The position numbers were made by a program, and so were the translations under genes. Shown here piece by piece: positions 19,984-28,715 of a DNA stretch of 50,744 nt. The DNA comes from Armatimonadota bacterium (lineage in GTDB: Bacteria > Armatimonadota > UBA5829), in assembly GCA_026392045.1 (NCBI GenBank), contig JAPLCU010000035.1, positions 1 to 50,744 of the forward strand, in the 5' to 3' direction. Under the pieces are notes generated by a model that was not told where the DNA came from, did not search any database, and saw only the letters and a list, made by a program, of their open reading frames with translations. Numbering within the stretch: position 1 is the stretch's first letter; every line of letters begins with the position of its first letter.

Positions 19984-21190
19984 TTGCAGCACTATTTCTA
20001 CTTCGAGAGCCGTTTCGAGCGGTCTCGTATAACGCCTCAACGCGCATGGCTATTCGCGCGGAATCTGATGGTGAATAGTCGGTTTCTATGCGCAGATATG
20101 GCAGGTTTAACACATTTTCCGATAGCTTGCGCACATGGTAGGACTCGATATCATAGGTTATGCAAGCCTGCCAGATCAGGTCGATAATGCACTCCGCGCG
20201 ATACTCTTCGGCGAGCTTGCGCAAGTAGTCCATGCGTCTGGTGTTGCGGGTCATAACCGAGCAATGCAGCCGGAAATACTTCTCGGCGAGCGCGCGGATG
20301 GGGTCGGGCGCGTTAGCTTCCACCTCCTCAATAATCGGCTTCAAACCGGTGCAGTTCTCCATACAAACCACCAGCCCGCCGATGTCTTCGATGATATCTA
20401 TTACCCGCTCGGCGCCGTGGACGGTGGGTACGCCAGTCAAAAGAACCCGCACACGCGAGCCGAGGCTGGCAGTATCAGACTGATTAGTAAGATGGCTGAT
20501 TATGCTTTCATACTGTTCAAGGTCTGCAGGGATGCCTGAGATTATGCTTTTGAGCTTCAAGAGCTGGCGGCCTGTGATGGGAGGATTATCTGATTTCATG
20601 AACTCGGCCAGAGTGCGCCGCAGCCTGCGTTCGCGGTTCATGACCTCGATTGCCTCATTGATTTTATCGGGTGTAATTTCTACGTTAAAGCGAGATTGCA
20701 TGTGGGATTTGAGCTTGCGCAGCTCGATTACCCAGTGCTCGAATGCGTCTGGGTCGTCCTGCTTCTGGGTGAGTTCCATCAGGTAGACAGACCGAGAATC
20801 CTCCATCAGCTCGAACATCTTCTTTTTGCCATCGCAGGTGGTTTCCGCAACGATAAGGTCTGCCATTTCCAAAAACGGATTCGTGCCAAGCAGATGATAG
20901 CCGTAGGTTGATTTGATCAGCGGGCAGAGGTTAGAGGGCAAGTGCTCCTCGGCGGCGGGGATGGTCTTGGCCGAGCCACCGCAGAGGCATACGGGCACCC
21001 CACCCGCCGCCATTATCAGCTCGCGAGGTGCGTATTCGCACATTATGCCTACAATCGGTTTTCCGGCATTCTTAGCGGCCTGCGCGTAGTCATAGCAGTG
21101 GTCGATCATATCTTCGAACCACTCTATCGGTGTGCCTTTGGTTGCACAGGAGCCTGCCTTTATCGGTTTTTTATTAGAACACTTTGCCAT
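19976..21190 (-). CDS. 2-hydroxyacyl-CoA dehydratase family / double-cubane-cluster-like protein
   Basis: GIMCEYAPRELIMAAGGVPVCLCGG...LCPLIKSTYGYHL...VAETTCDGKKKMFELM...IDLIWQACITYDIESYHVRK. Confidence 0.88.
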   Translation of the reverse strand: MAKCSNKKPIKAGSCATKGTPIEWFEDMIDHCYDYAQAAKNAGKPIVGIMCEYAPRELIMAAGGVPVCLCGGSAKTIPAAEEHLPSNLCPLIKSTYGYHLLGTNPFLEMADLIVAETTCDGKKKMFELMEDSRSVYLMELTQKQDDPDAFEHWVIELRKLKSHMQSRFNVEITPDKINEAIEVMNRERRLRRTLAEFMKSDNPPITGRQLLKLKSIISGIPADLEQYESIISHLTNQSDTASLGSRVRVLLTGVPTVHGAERVIDIIEDIGGLVVCMENCTGLKPIIEEVEANAPDPIRALAEKYFRLHCSVMTRNTRRMDYLRKLAEEYRAECIIDLIWQACITYDIESYHVRKLSENVLNLPYLRIETDYSPSDSARIAMRVEALYETARNGSRSRNSAASE

Positions 21191-21209
21191 TCTTACCTCT
21201 GTATGTTGA

Positions 21210-21299
21210 TTGCCCTGGAAATCTGTTCCAGGGCGCAGGTATGCGGAAATTTGATCGCCCTGGAAATCTGTTCCAGGGCGCAGGTATGCGGAAATCCAT
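21210..21299. repeat. two direct copies of a palindrome-containing unit (CCTGGAAATCTGTTCCAGG)
   Basis: GCCCTGGAAATCTGTTCCAGGGCGCAGGTATGCGGAAAT occurs twice in tandem. Confidence 0.9.
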
Positions 21300-21355
21300 T
21301 CCGCCAGTACAGCCTTGGCAGATGATCAGGCGGATCAGATATCCGCAAACGTGTG

Positions 21356-21456
21356 TCGGGGAACAGATTTCCCCGACGATCTAAACTTGCATCGGGGAAC
21401 AGATTTCCCCGACGATCTAAACTTGCATCGGGGAACAGATTTCCCCGACGATCTAT
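21356..21456. repeat. three tandem 36-bp units with palindrome GGGGAACAGATTTCCCC
   Basis: TCGGGGAACAGATTTCCCCGACGATCTAAACTTGCA repeated; further single copies elsewhere (about 4950). Confidence 0.9.
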
Positions 21457-21460
21457 CTCT

Positions 21461-22264
21461 CTACTGCTTTTTAGCTACGAATATGCCTTGGGCGATTTTG
21501 CCTGCTTGGGCTAGCTGCTGCATGAAGACCATTTCGCCTGCCATTGCCTGCATCAAATCAGTGTTCCAACCGATTATGCGAAGGGCATCTGAGGTCAGCT
21601 GCATATCGAGCATGTTCAGATAAAGATCGACATAAGGCCCGAAGCGCTTTGTATCCTCGGCGATCATTACCTCACAGCCGTTCTTCTTGAGCAGGTCCGA
21701 GTAGCCGATGATGTCCTGGATACTCGGGAACTTCATGAATTTCATAAACCGCTCGGCCTCTTCATCAGACAATCCGGCGGGGCCCTCTACCCAATCAGTA
21801 AAAGCGATAGTTCCGCCAGGTTTTACCAATCTGACGGCCTCGGCGATAAGGGCTGGCTTATCCACAACGTAGCACCAGGCGTCCTCGCCCCAAACGAAGT
21901 CCGCACTGGCATCATCGAGACCCGTTTCGCAGACATCAGCAAGCACATAATTCGATTGATCCGCATGGCCTTCCAAAAGGCAGCGCTCAATGCCGCGCTC
22001 GATCACTGTCTGGGTGGCGTCCACACCGGTCATTCGGCTAACACCCATGAACCTCATAAGAAAACGCATCCCTGCGCCATTGCAGCAGCAGAGATCAACA
22101 CCATGTGTGTCGGGCTTGATGCCTGCCCGCTCGGCAAGGTCCCTCGATGACTTGAAACCGCCAATGTGAATCTGCTGGCCCATGACCATTTCCCAGAGGT
22201 CACCCTCAGCGCCGCTGTAAACCGTCTGAACATCCTGTAATGTAATTCCGCTTGTTTCTTTCAA
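21461..22264 (-). CDS. class I SAM-dependent methyltransferase
   Basis: GVDLCCCNGAGMRFLMRFMGVSRMTGVDATQTVIERG...DFVWGEDAWCYVVDKPALIAEAVRLVKPGGTIAFTDW. Confidence 0.88.
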   Translation of the reverse strand: MKETSGITLQDVQTVYSGAEGDLWEMVMGQQIHIGGFKSSRDLAERAGIKPDTHGVDLCCCNGAGMRFLMRFMGVSRMTGVDATQTVIERGIERCLLEGHADQSNYVLADVCETGLDDASADFVWGEDAWCYVVDKPALIAEAVRLVKPGGTIAFTDWVEGPAGLSDEEAERFMKFMKFPSIQDIIGYSDLLKKNGCEVMIAEDTKRFGPYVDLYLNMLDMQLTSDALRIIGWNTDLMQAMAGEMVFMQQLAQAGKIAQGIFVAKKQ

Positions 22265-22364
22265 TTATATTCTACTCCTCTACCTGTGTTCGGGCAGGAT
22301 TTGCAATCCTGCCCGTGAATGCAATGCGGGGCCAGATTGCAAATCTGCCCCAACAAGTGATGCC

Positions 22365-24302
22365 CTATTTCAGAACCCGTTTCTCGCCCACTCTCTTGGT
22401 GAATTGCTGGTCGTCGAAATATTCAAGAATGGCGACGGCATATTTTCTGGTGACGCCCAGAGAATCGCGCAGTTCGGCTGCGGAGATGCCGTTGTGCTTA
22501 GTGATTAGGTCCGCGACTATCTGTTTTGTCGCTTTAAGATGCTTGGTGTGATAAGTGACTTTTTCGCCCAGCCTTATCAGCTTTCCCTGCTCGATTAGGG
22601 CAGTTATGATGTTCTCGAACGTATCCGGCGTGATGCGAAGGCTGTCGAATACTTCATATTCCGGCGGGGAGCTGAAGCCGGATTCGTCATATTGCCTCTC
22701 GATGCGTTCGGCAAGCTGCCGCTCGCCAACTCTGAATTGGATTTCGCGGTCCGAAAGGGTGACTCTGCCGTCTTTCCAAATTAGCTTGCCTGCCTGCCGA
22801 AGCTCGATCATTACGGCCTCATACACCGGCCTGCGCGCGAGTTTCATAAAGCGAGACTGCAAATCAGCCGGGCCCATGTAGAGCTTGTATGGGTTTTTGG
22901 CGAAGAATTCTTTCATGATAACGATCAGCTTTTGCGTGAGATCATCGAAAATCTTCGCATGAATATAAGTCTCCCTACTGGGGTCGCGCGGGACGTTTTC
23001 CAGATTTCGCGGCGTAATTCTCTTTATTTCGCCGGATGCGCTCAGTTCGTCAACCGCCTTAAGCACATCTTCTTCGCTCTCGCCTATAGCCGCGGCCGCA
23101 TCGGTGATGGAGAGCGGGTCGCTGCCGGATTTGGTGAAAGCCTGCTCAAGAACATCGCAAAGATCGCCCTGCCGCTTTTCGAGGGAGTCTAAAATGGCCT
23201 CATCAAAGCGCTTGTGGTGGACGGGGTGCGCGTCCAATATAGCCCCGCCGCCGATGGTTTGCATAGATGAAAACGCGCGAATTACGAAGCGATCTTTGGG
23301 CAGCGCGACCGTAGGCGACTCAAGCACGAGCTGCGCGAGAGCCGTGTCGCCCGGCTGTACCTTGTCGCAGTCCAAAAGCAAAAGCCGTGCCATTACTTCG
23401 TCTGTTCCGACATGAAACCTCACGCGGATGCGGTTTTTGAGCTCTTCCGGGTAATTTTCGAGCACTTGCAATCGGATGTCCATGCGGCTTGATGGCTTGA
23501 GCGAACCCGGCGCGCAGACCACCTGCCCACGCCTGAGCTGGTCCTTCTTTATATCCTGAAGATTGATTGCGGTGCGCTTGCCGATTTCCGAGCGCTGCAC
23601 ACTCTGACCGTGAACCTGAATGCCGCGAACCCGCGAGACGATGCCGTCCGGCAATACCTCCAGCTTGTCGCCGAGCTTGACCTCGCCCGAAAGGATTGTG
23701 CCAGCGACTACCGTGCCGAAGCCGTGCATCGTAAAAACTCTATCTACAGGCATTCGGAAGATGCCGCTGTCCGCGCGCTTTTGGACTTTTCGGGCAGCAT
23801 CAACTATCGCTGCCTTGAGCTCGTCCAGGCCTTGCATGGTGATAGCCGAAACAGGAATAATCGGCGCATTTTCCAGGAACGAACCTGCGACCAGGTTCTG
23901 AACCTCAGCGGTGACGGCTGCAATGCGGTCTTCATCGACCAGATCAGATTTGGTAAGCGCGACCACTCCGTGCGCGATATCCAGCAGCCGGAGGATATCG
24001 AAATGCTCACGGGTCTGCACATTGATTCCCTCATCGGCGGCAACAACCAGCAGGGCAGCATCGAGGTTGCTCGCACCCGCGACCATCGTCTTGATGAGCT
24101 TCTCATGCCCCGGCACGTCTATGAATATGACCTGCTTATCGAAGCCGGGCGTCTCCATGAACGCGAAACCCAGCTCAATGGTTATGCCGCGCCGTTTTTC
24201 CTCGGCGAGCGTATCCGTATCGAAGCCCGTGAGGGCCTTTGTGAGGGCAGTTTTGCCGTGGTCGATGTGCCCGGCGGTGCCTATAATTGCGTGATCTGTC
24301 AA
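22365..24302 (-). CDS. selB: selenocysteine-specific translation elongation factor
   Basis: MTDHAIIGTAGHIDHGKTALTKALTGFDTDTLAEEKRRGITIELGFAFM; VPGHEKLIKTMVAG; C-terminal winged-helix repeats. Confidence 0.97.
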   Translation of the reverse strand: MTDHAIIGTAGHIDHGKTALTKALTGFDTDTLAEEKRRGITIELGFAFMETPGFDKQVIFIDVPGHEKLIKTMVAGASNLDAALLVVAADEGINVQTREHFDILRLLDIAHGVVALTKSDLVDEDRIAAVTAEVQNLVAGSFLENAPIIPVSAITMQGLDELKAAIVDAARKVQKRADSGIFRMPVDRVFTMHGFGTVVAGTILSGEVKLGDKLEVLPDGIVSRVRGIQVHGQSVQRSEIGKRTAINLQDIKKDQLRRGQVVCAPGSLKPSSRMDIRLQVLENYPEELKNRIRVRFHVGTDEVMARLLLLDCDKVQPGDTALAQLVLESPTVALPKDRFVIRAFSSMQTIGGGAILDAHPVHHKRFDEAILDSLEKRQGDLCDVLEQAFTKSGSDPLSITDAAAAIGESEEDVLKAVDELSASGEIKRITPRNLENVPRDPSRETYIHAKIFDDLTQKLIVIMKEFFAKNPYKLYMGPADLQSRFMKLARRPVYEAVMIELRQAGKLIWKDGRVTLSDREIQFRVGERQLAERIERQYDESGFSSPPEYEVFDSLRITPDTFENIITALIEQGKLIRLGEKVTYHTKHLKATKQIVADLITKHNGISAAELRDSLGVTRKYAVAILEYFDDQQFTKRVGEKRVLK

Positions 24303-24466
24303 GTTAGTTTCCTTGGGTTGTAAGTTATAAGTTATAAGTTATAAGTTATCAGTAGCTGTCAGCGGTCAGTTCTTCTGTTGACCGCATCCTTCGTCCTTCG
24401 ACGCAGCTCAGGATGCTGGATTACCACTTTCTCTCAATCGTAAACTCCCTACTTATGACCTATAAC

Positions 24467-26083
24467 TTATGACTTAATACTGTTGTAAAACATCATAACG
24501 GGCGCGCCGCCGAACATTATTGCCATATTGACGCACTCTTGAATTTCGGCGTCGGTGATGCCCATATTCTTTGCTTTGTTGATGTGGATATTGACGCATG
24601 GCTCGCATTTGGTTACTAAAGAAAGCGCTATCGCCATCAGTTCTTTTGTGCGGAGTGAGACTGCGCCGTCAGCCAGGTTTGCGCCGCAGAATTCGGAGAA
24701 TAGCTCACCTGCGCTTGTGCCGGATGCCTCAGAGCCGCCTGAGCAGCAATCTGTATCGTTTGACATTGGTTTATCCTCCGGGTTTGTTAAGATTTGGCCG
24801 CACCCTTCGACGGAGCTCAGGATGCTGGGTTGTGCGTTTACGTTAGGCTGCGCCCTCACCCCAGCCCTCTCCCCCAGGAGAGGGAGTGCGTTAGCTTTCT
24901 TTACTATAATTTCACCTTGTGATTTGCCTGTTATTCGGCCTATGATCTCTGCGCAGGCTACCCCTCGCTCTTTCAAGAGAGAAACCAGGGCGTTTGCTTT
25001 GGCCTCGGGGACGGCCATCAGCATGCCGCCCGAGGTCTGCGGGTCGTAGAGCGCGTAGGTGATCGCCTCGCTGACATCATCGGCGACGGTTACAATCTGG
25101 GAAGAATGCTCGATGTTGCGCTCGACCCCGCCGGAAATCATCCCGCGCGAGATGTAGTCCAAAACCTCATCGAAGATTGGAATAGAATCCGCCCAGATCT
25201 CTGCACTGACGCTGCTCTGCGAGACCATTTCTCCCAGATGCCCCAGCAGACCAAAACCGGTAACATCTGTTGCCGAGCTCACGTCTATCTCCATCATAAC
25301 CTCTGCGGGAACCTTGTTAAGCTCGATCATGGAAGCAGCGGCGGCGTTCAGGGCCGATTCCGATGCCGCGCCGAGTTGGCCCGCGAAGCTTATTATGCCA
25401 ACCCCCAGCGGCTTGGTTAGAACCAGCACATCGCCTGGTTTGGCCGTGTTATTGGCTGTGATTTTTGATGGGTTCACGATGCCCGTGACCGCGTAGCCAA
25501 ACTTAGGCTCATGGTCGTTAATGCTGTGACCGCCAATGATTACCACGCTGGCCTCGCGCATTTTGTCCATTCCGCCGCGCAGCATCTGGGTCATAACCCG
25601 ATGGCTGATGGTCTCGATAGGGAAGCCGATAATTGAGAGCGCCGTGAGGGGTGTGCCGCCCATCGCGTAGACATCGCTCAGCGAGTTTGCAGCCGCCACC
25701 TGGCCGAATGTGTAAGGATCATCCACGCTTGGCGTGAAAACATCCACCGTCTGCACCAGTGCGGTGTTGTCATCGAGCTTATAGACCCCGGCGTCGTCGC
25801 AAGTGTTGGTGCCGACGAGCACGTTCGGGTCGAATACATCCGGCAGCCCCGCAAGGACTTTTTTGAGATCACTTTGGTTGATTTTGGATGCGCAGCCTGC
25901 TTTTTCGACGAGGCTCGTCAAGCGAACCTCTTCGACCGCATTCTCCACCCGTTCACCCGCGCACGGGCAGACATCTTTTTCCTTAAAAATATCACACGGG
26001 CAGCCCTTTTTCGGATTGCAGATGCAATGCCCCAGCTTTATGGAGCGCGCCATTATTTTTTTGCGTTTTTCGATATCAATCAT
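24467..26083 (-). CDS. selD: selenide, water dikinase fused in frame to a C-terminal AhpD/CMD-like domain
   Basis: EKAGCASKINQSDLKKVLAGLP...GTNTCDDAGVYKL...VDVFTPSVDDPYTFGQVAAANSLSDVYAMGG, then repeat-encoded LPLLGERAGVRAQ..., then MSNDTDCCSGG...CEPCVNIHINKAKNMG. Confidence 0.93.
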   Translation of the reverse strand: MIDIEKRKKIMARSIKLGHCICNPKKGCPCDIFKEKDVCPCAGERVENAVEEVRLTSLVEKAGCASKINQSDLKKVLAGLPDVFDPNVLVGTNTCDDAGVYKLDDNTALVQTVDVFTPSVDDPYTFGQVAAANSLSDVYAMGGTPLTALSIIGFPIETISHRVMTQMLRGGMDKMREASVVIIGGHSINDHEPKFGYAVTGIVNPSKITANNTAKPGDVLVLTKPLGVGIISFAGQLGAASESALNAAAASMIELNKVPAEVMMEIDVSSATDVTGFGLLGHLGEMVSQSSVSAEIWADSIPIFDEVLDYISRGMISGGVERNIEHSSQIVTVADDVSEAITYALYDPQTSGGMLMAVPEAKANALVSLLKERGVACAEIIGRITGKSQGEIIVKKANALPLLGERAGVRAQPNVNAQPSILSSVEGCGQILTNPEDKPMSNDTDCCSGGSEASGTSAGELFSEFCGANLADGAVSLRTKELMAIALSLVTKCEPCVNIHINKAKNMGITDAEIQECVNMAIMFGGAPVMMFYNSIKS

Positions 26084-26190
26084 GGTTGTAAGTTTTAAGT
26101 CCTAAGTTTTAAGTTTGCTGTCAGCGCGGCCGGATCAGAGATCCTGGCCGAACAGCGCCTCGCACTCCCTTCCCATTTATAATTCATAAT

Positions 26191-27588
26191 TCATAATTCA
26201 GCACTCGCGACAGCGACAAGCGCTTTTGCGACGGTCGCGTCTTCGCCAGGCTGGATTGTTCGGAAATCCAGCAGCACGGCGTCCTGGTGGATTCTGGCGA
26301 AGACGGGAGTGTCATAATATCTGAGTTTCTTGGCAAATGCCGATGCGGATATTGTTATTGGCCTTACGCTTAATAGTTTGGTTGGAATAGCCTGGGCGGG
26401 AACTGACCCACTGCCGACCTGCGTTGTACCGTCTATTACCGATATCTCGGCGATATCACTTGAAACGCCGCTAATTTTCTTAACAACCTTTATAGCACGA
26501 TTTTCTATGCTTTCCACGCTCATAGAGAACATTTTGTAGGTCGGGTGATTTGCGTAGAGTTTCTCGCGGTCCAAAAATAGCTTTAATGTCGCCTCCAGAG
26601 CAGCCACTTCCAGCTTGCCCACGCGCATCGCCCTCGATAGCGGGTTCTTCTTTATCGCTTTGATAACATCCGCCTTGCCGACCATTATCCCGCACTGCGG
26701 GCCGCCGATGAGCTTGTCGCCGCTGAAACATGCAACGTCAACACCTGCACGGATGCTGTCGCGGATCATAGGCTCGCTTTCAAGGCCAAATTCGTTCAGA
26801 TCGACCAGCGCGCCGCTGCCGAGGTCATCTATAATCGGGATATTGTGATCGTGCGCGAGATTTGTCAGTTCCTCAATGCCAGGTTCCTCGAAGAAACCGA
26901 CTATGCGATAGTTGCTCATATGCACCCGCAAAATAGCGCCGGTGTTTTCATTGATGGCGGCGGCATAGTCGCGCAGATGGGTCTTATTGGTGGTTCCGAC
27001 CTCGCGCATAATCGCGCCGCTCTGCTCCATAACATCCGGCATCCTGAACGCCCCGCCAATCTCCACAAGCTGCCCGCGCGACACAATCACCTCTTTTCCC
27101 CTCGCAAGGGTGTTGAGGACCAGCATGGTGGCGGCTGCGTTGTTGTTAGCGATGGTGGCGGCTTCGGCCCCTGTGAGCTCGCAGAGGATATCACTGAAGT
27201 GAACATCTCGCGTGGTTCTCTGGCCGTTTTCGAGGTCTGCGGCGAGGGTGCAGTAGCCTTTTATCACATCGTTGACTGCGTCCACAGCGGCCTTTGGGAG
27301 CATAGCTCGACCAAGACCCGTGTGCAGAATAATCCCGGCGGCATTGATAGCGTGTTTTAGGGAAGGGGAAAACTTGGCGCGCAGATATGATGCGACGCGG
27401 CCCAATATGGCATCGGGCGATAAGACAGTGTCGCCGCCGCGAATGACCTCAGACCGAATCTGGTCCACAACCACCCGCGCGGCGTCCACTACCACATCTC
27501 TATCATGTTCTTCAATTAACCGCCTGGCTCCCTGCGTGTTCATTATCTCATCAATTGAGGGAAGCTTGCGTAATAGCTCTTGATTCAC
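26191..27588 (-). CDS. selA: L-seryl-tRNA(Sec) selenium transferase
   Basis: LPSIDEIMNTQGARRLIEEH...INAAGIILHTGLGRA...SGDKLIGGPQCGIMVG. Confidence 0.97.
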   Translation of the reverse strand: MNQELLRKLPSIDEIMNTQGARRLIEEHDRDVVVDAARVVVDQIRSEVIRGGDTVLSPDAILGRVASYLRAKFSPSLKHAINAAGIILHTGLGRAMLPKAAVDAVNDVIKGYCTLAADLENGQRTTRDVHFSDILCELTGAEAATIANNNAAATMLVLNTLARGKEVIVSRGQLVEIGGAFRMPDVMEQSGAIMREVGTTNKTHLRDYAAAINENTGAILRVHMSNYRIVGFFEEPGIEELTNLAHDHNIPIIDDLGSGALVDLNEFGLESEPMIRDSIRAGVDVACFSGDKLIGGPQCGIMVGKADVIKAIKKNPLSRAMRVGKLEVAALEATLKLFLDREKLYANHPTYKMFSMSVESIENRAIKVVKKISGVSSDIAEISVIDGTTQVGSGSVPAQAIPTKLLSVRPITISASAFAKKLRYYDTPVFARIHQDAVLLDFRTIQPGEDATVAKALVAVASAEL

Positions 27589-27631
27589 GATTCCTGCCTC
27601 GGTTTTTGCAACCGGACAGTTCCGCGAAACG

Positions 27632-28663
27632 CTACTGCACTGTCCAGTCGGTATTTTGGATTTTTACTTTGAACGGTCCTGTTTTGAGAACAGGACGGAC
27701 GGTAACCTTGCCTTTGAGAGTTGAGGGTATTCCACCGGAATACGTGCAGGTGCCGCCTCAACCATAAGCGAACTTGCCGGATAACACAACGTCGCCGGAC
27801 TCGCTCAAGACCTCGAAACTGGGCGGATCGCCCTTGCCGTCAGCTCGCTGAATCGTGTATTTGGCGCCGTCAGCCGCCGACATTTGCAGGTTCATGGTGA
27901 CTTTGTCACCGTTCTGATTCGCTGTTATGGATGCGGTGACTGACTCTAATGAGCCGAGCTTAATACTTGCTCCCTGCTTAACTTCGATGTTATTTGCGCC
28001 CTTGTCTGACCCTGGGGTAACGGTCACGCTCCACTTGTCACCGCTTTTGTCTGTCACGACGCTGGAGTAGTTGCCAACCATATATTTCCCAACAGGGATC
28101 GTCAGGGTCTTGGATTTGGATGCAGCCTGAAGATAACCATTCTTGTTATCCGCGGAGATCAGAGTTATCTTAGATTCGCCATCATACGGAAGAACAATGG
28201 CGCCAGTCTTGGCAGACTTGGTCGATGCAAGGAGCTTTTGTACCGTCGGAAGAGTAATCGATTTCCCCGCCTTTATCTGGATTGGCTTATCTGTTTTGCT
28301 GCCATTGGCATTGATGAAAAATGTTGTGCCACCCTTGCCGGGCACAGTAACGAAGCAGAACTGCGCCTTATAAGAGCCAACCGGAACAACAACTAATTTC
28401 TTTGTGCTACTTACCTGCAGATAATCTCCGAGCTCGCCGCCTTTGAACTTGCGCAACAGCAACATGCTTCGACCCGCACACGGCAGAGTAATGATACCTG
28501 TATCCCCTTTGTAAGTCGCGGGGTCAAACTGCTCGAACTTTGGCGCGGTAACAGCAGTGGCGGGTTTAGACATCACCGGCGAAGTAACCTCAGCCGCCAT
28601 ACTTATGCCGCAAACAGCCAGCACAGCAACGCATAGCCCGATTGTCTTAATGTTTATATTCAT
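27632..28663 (-). CDS. candidate exported selenoprotein (UGA at 27760..27758 read as Sec); ORF track truncates it at the UGA
   Basis: GGAGG then ATG at 28663 (MNINIKTIGLCVAVLAVCGISMAAE signal peptide). ...SGKFAYG-U-GGTCTYSGGIPSTLKGKVTVRPVLKTGPFKVKIQNTDWTVQ* with TAG at 27634..27632. Paralogue at 28716..29417 has the same structure. Confidence 0.85.
27727..27743 (-). promoter_or_regulatory. putative bacterial SECIS hairpin
   Basis: Minus strand GTATTCC-GGT-GGAATAC, 7-bp perfect stem, GGU loop 22-24 nt after the UGA. Confidence 0.75.
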
Positions 28664-28715
28664 AGTCACTACCTCCTTTCTCTCGTCATTTGAAATTGGT
28701 TCATATAATAATACT

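Noticed and set aside
21205-21460. CRISPR-like repeat array
   Set aside because: Units are contiguous palindromes without unique spacers, and no cas genes are nearby.
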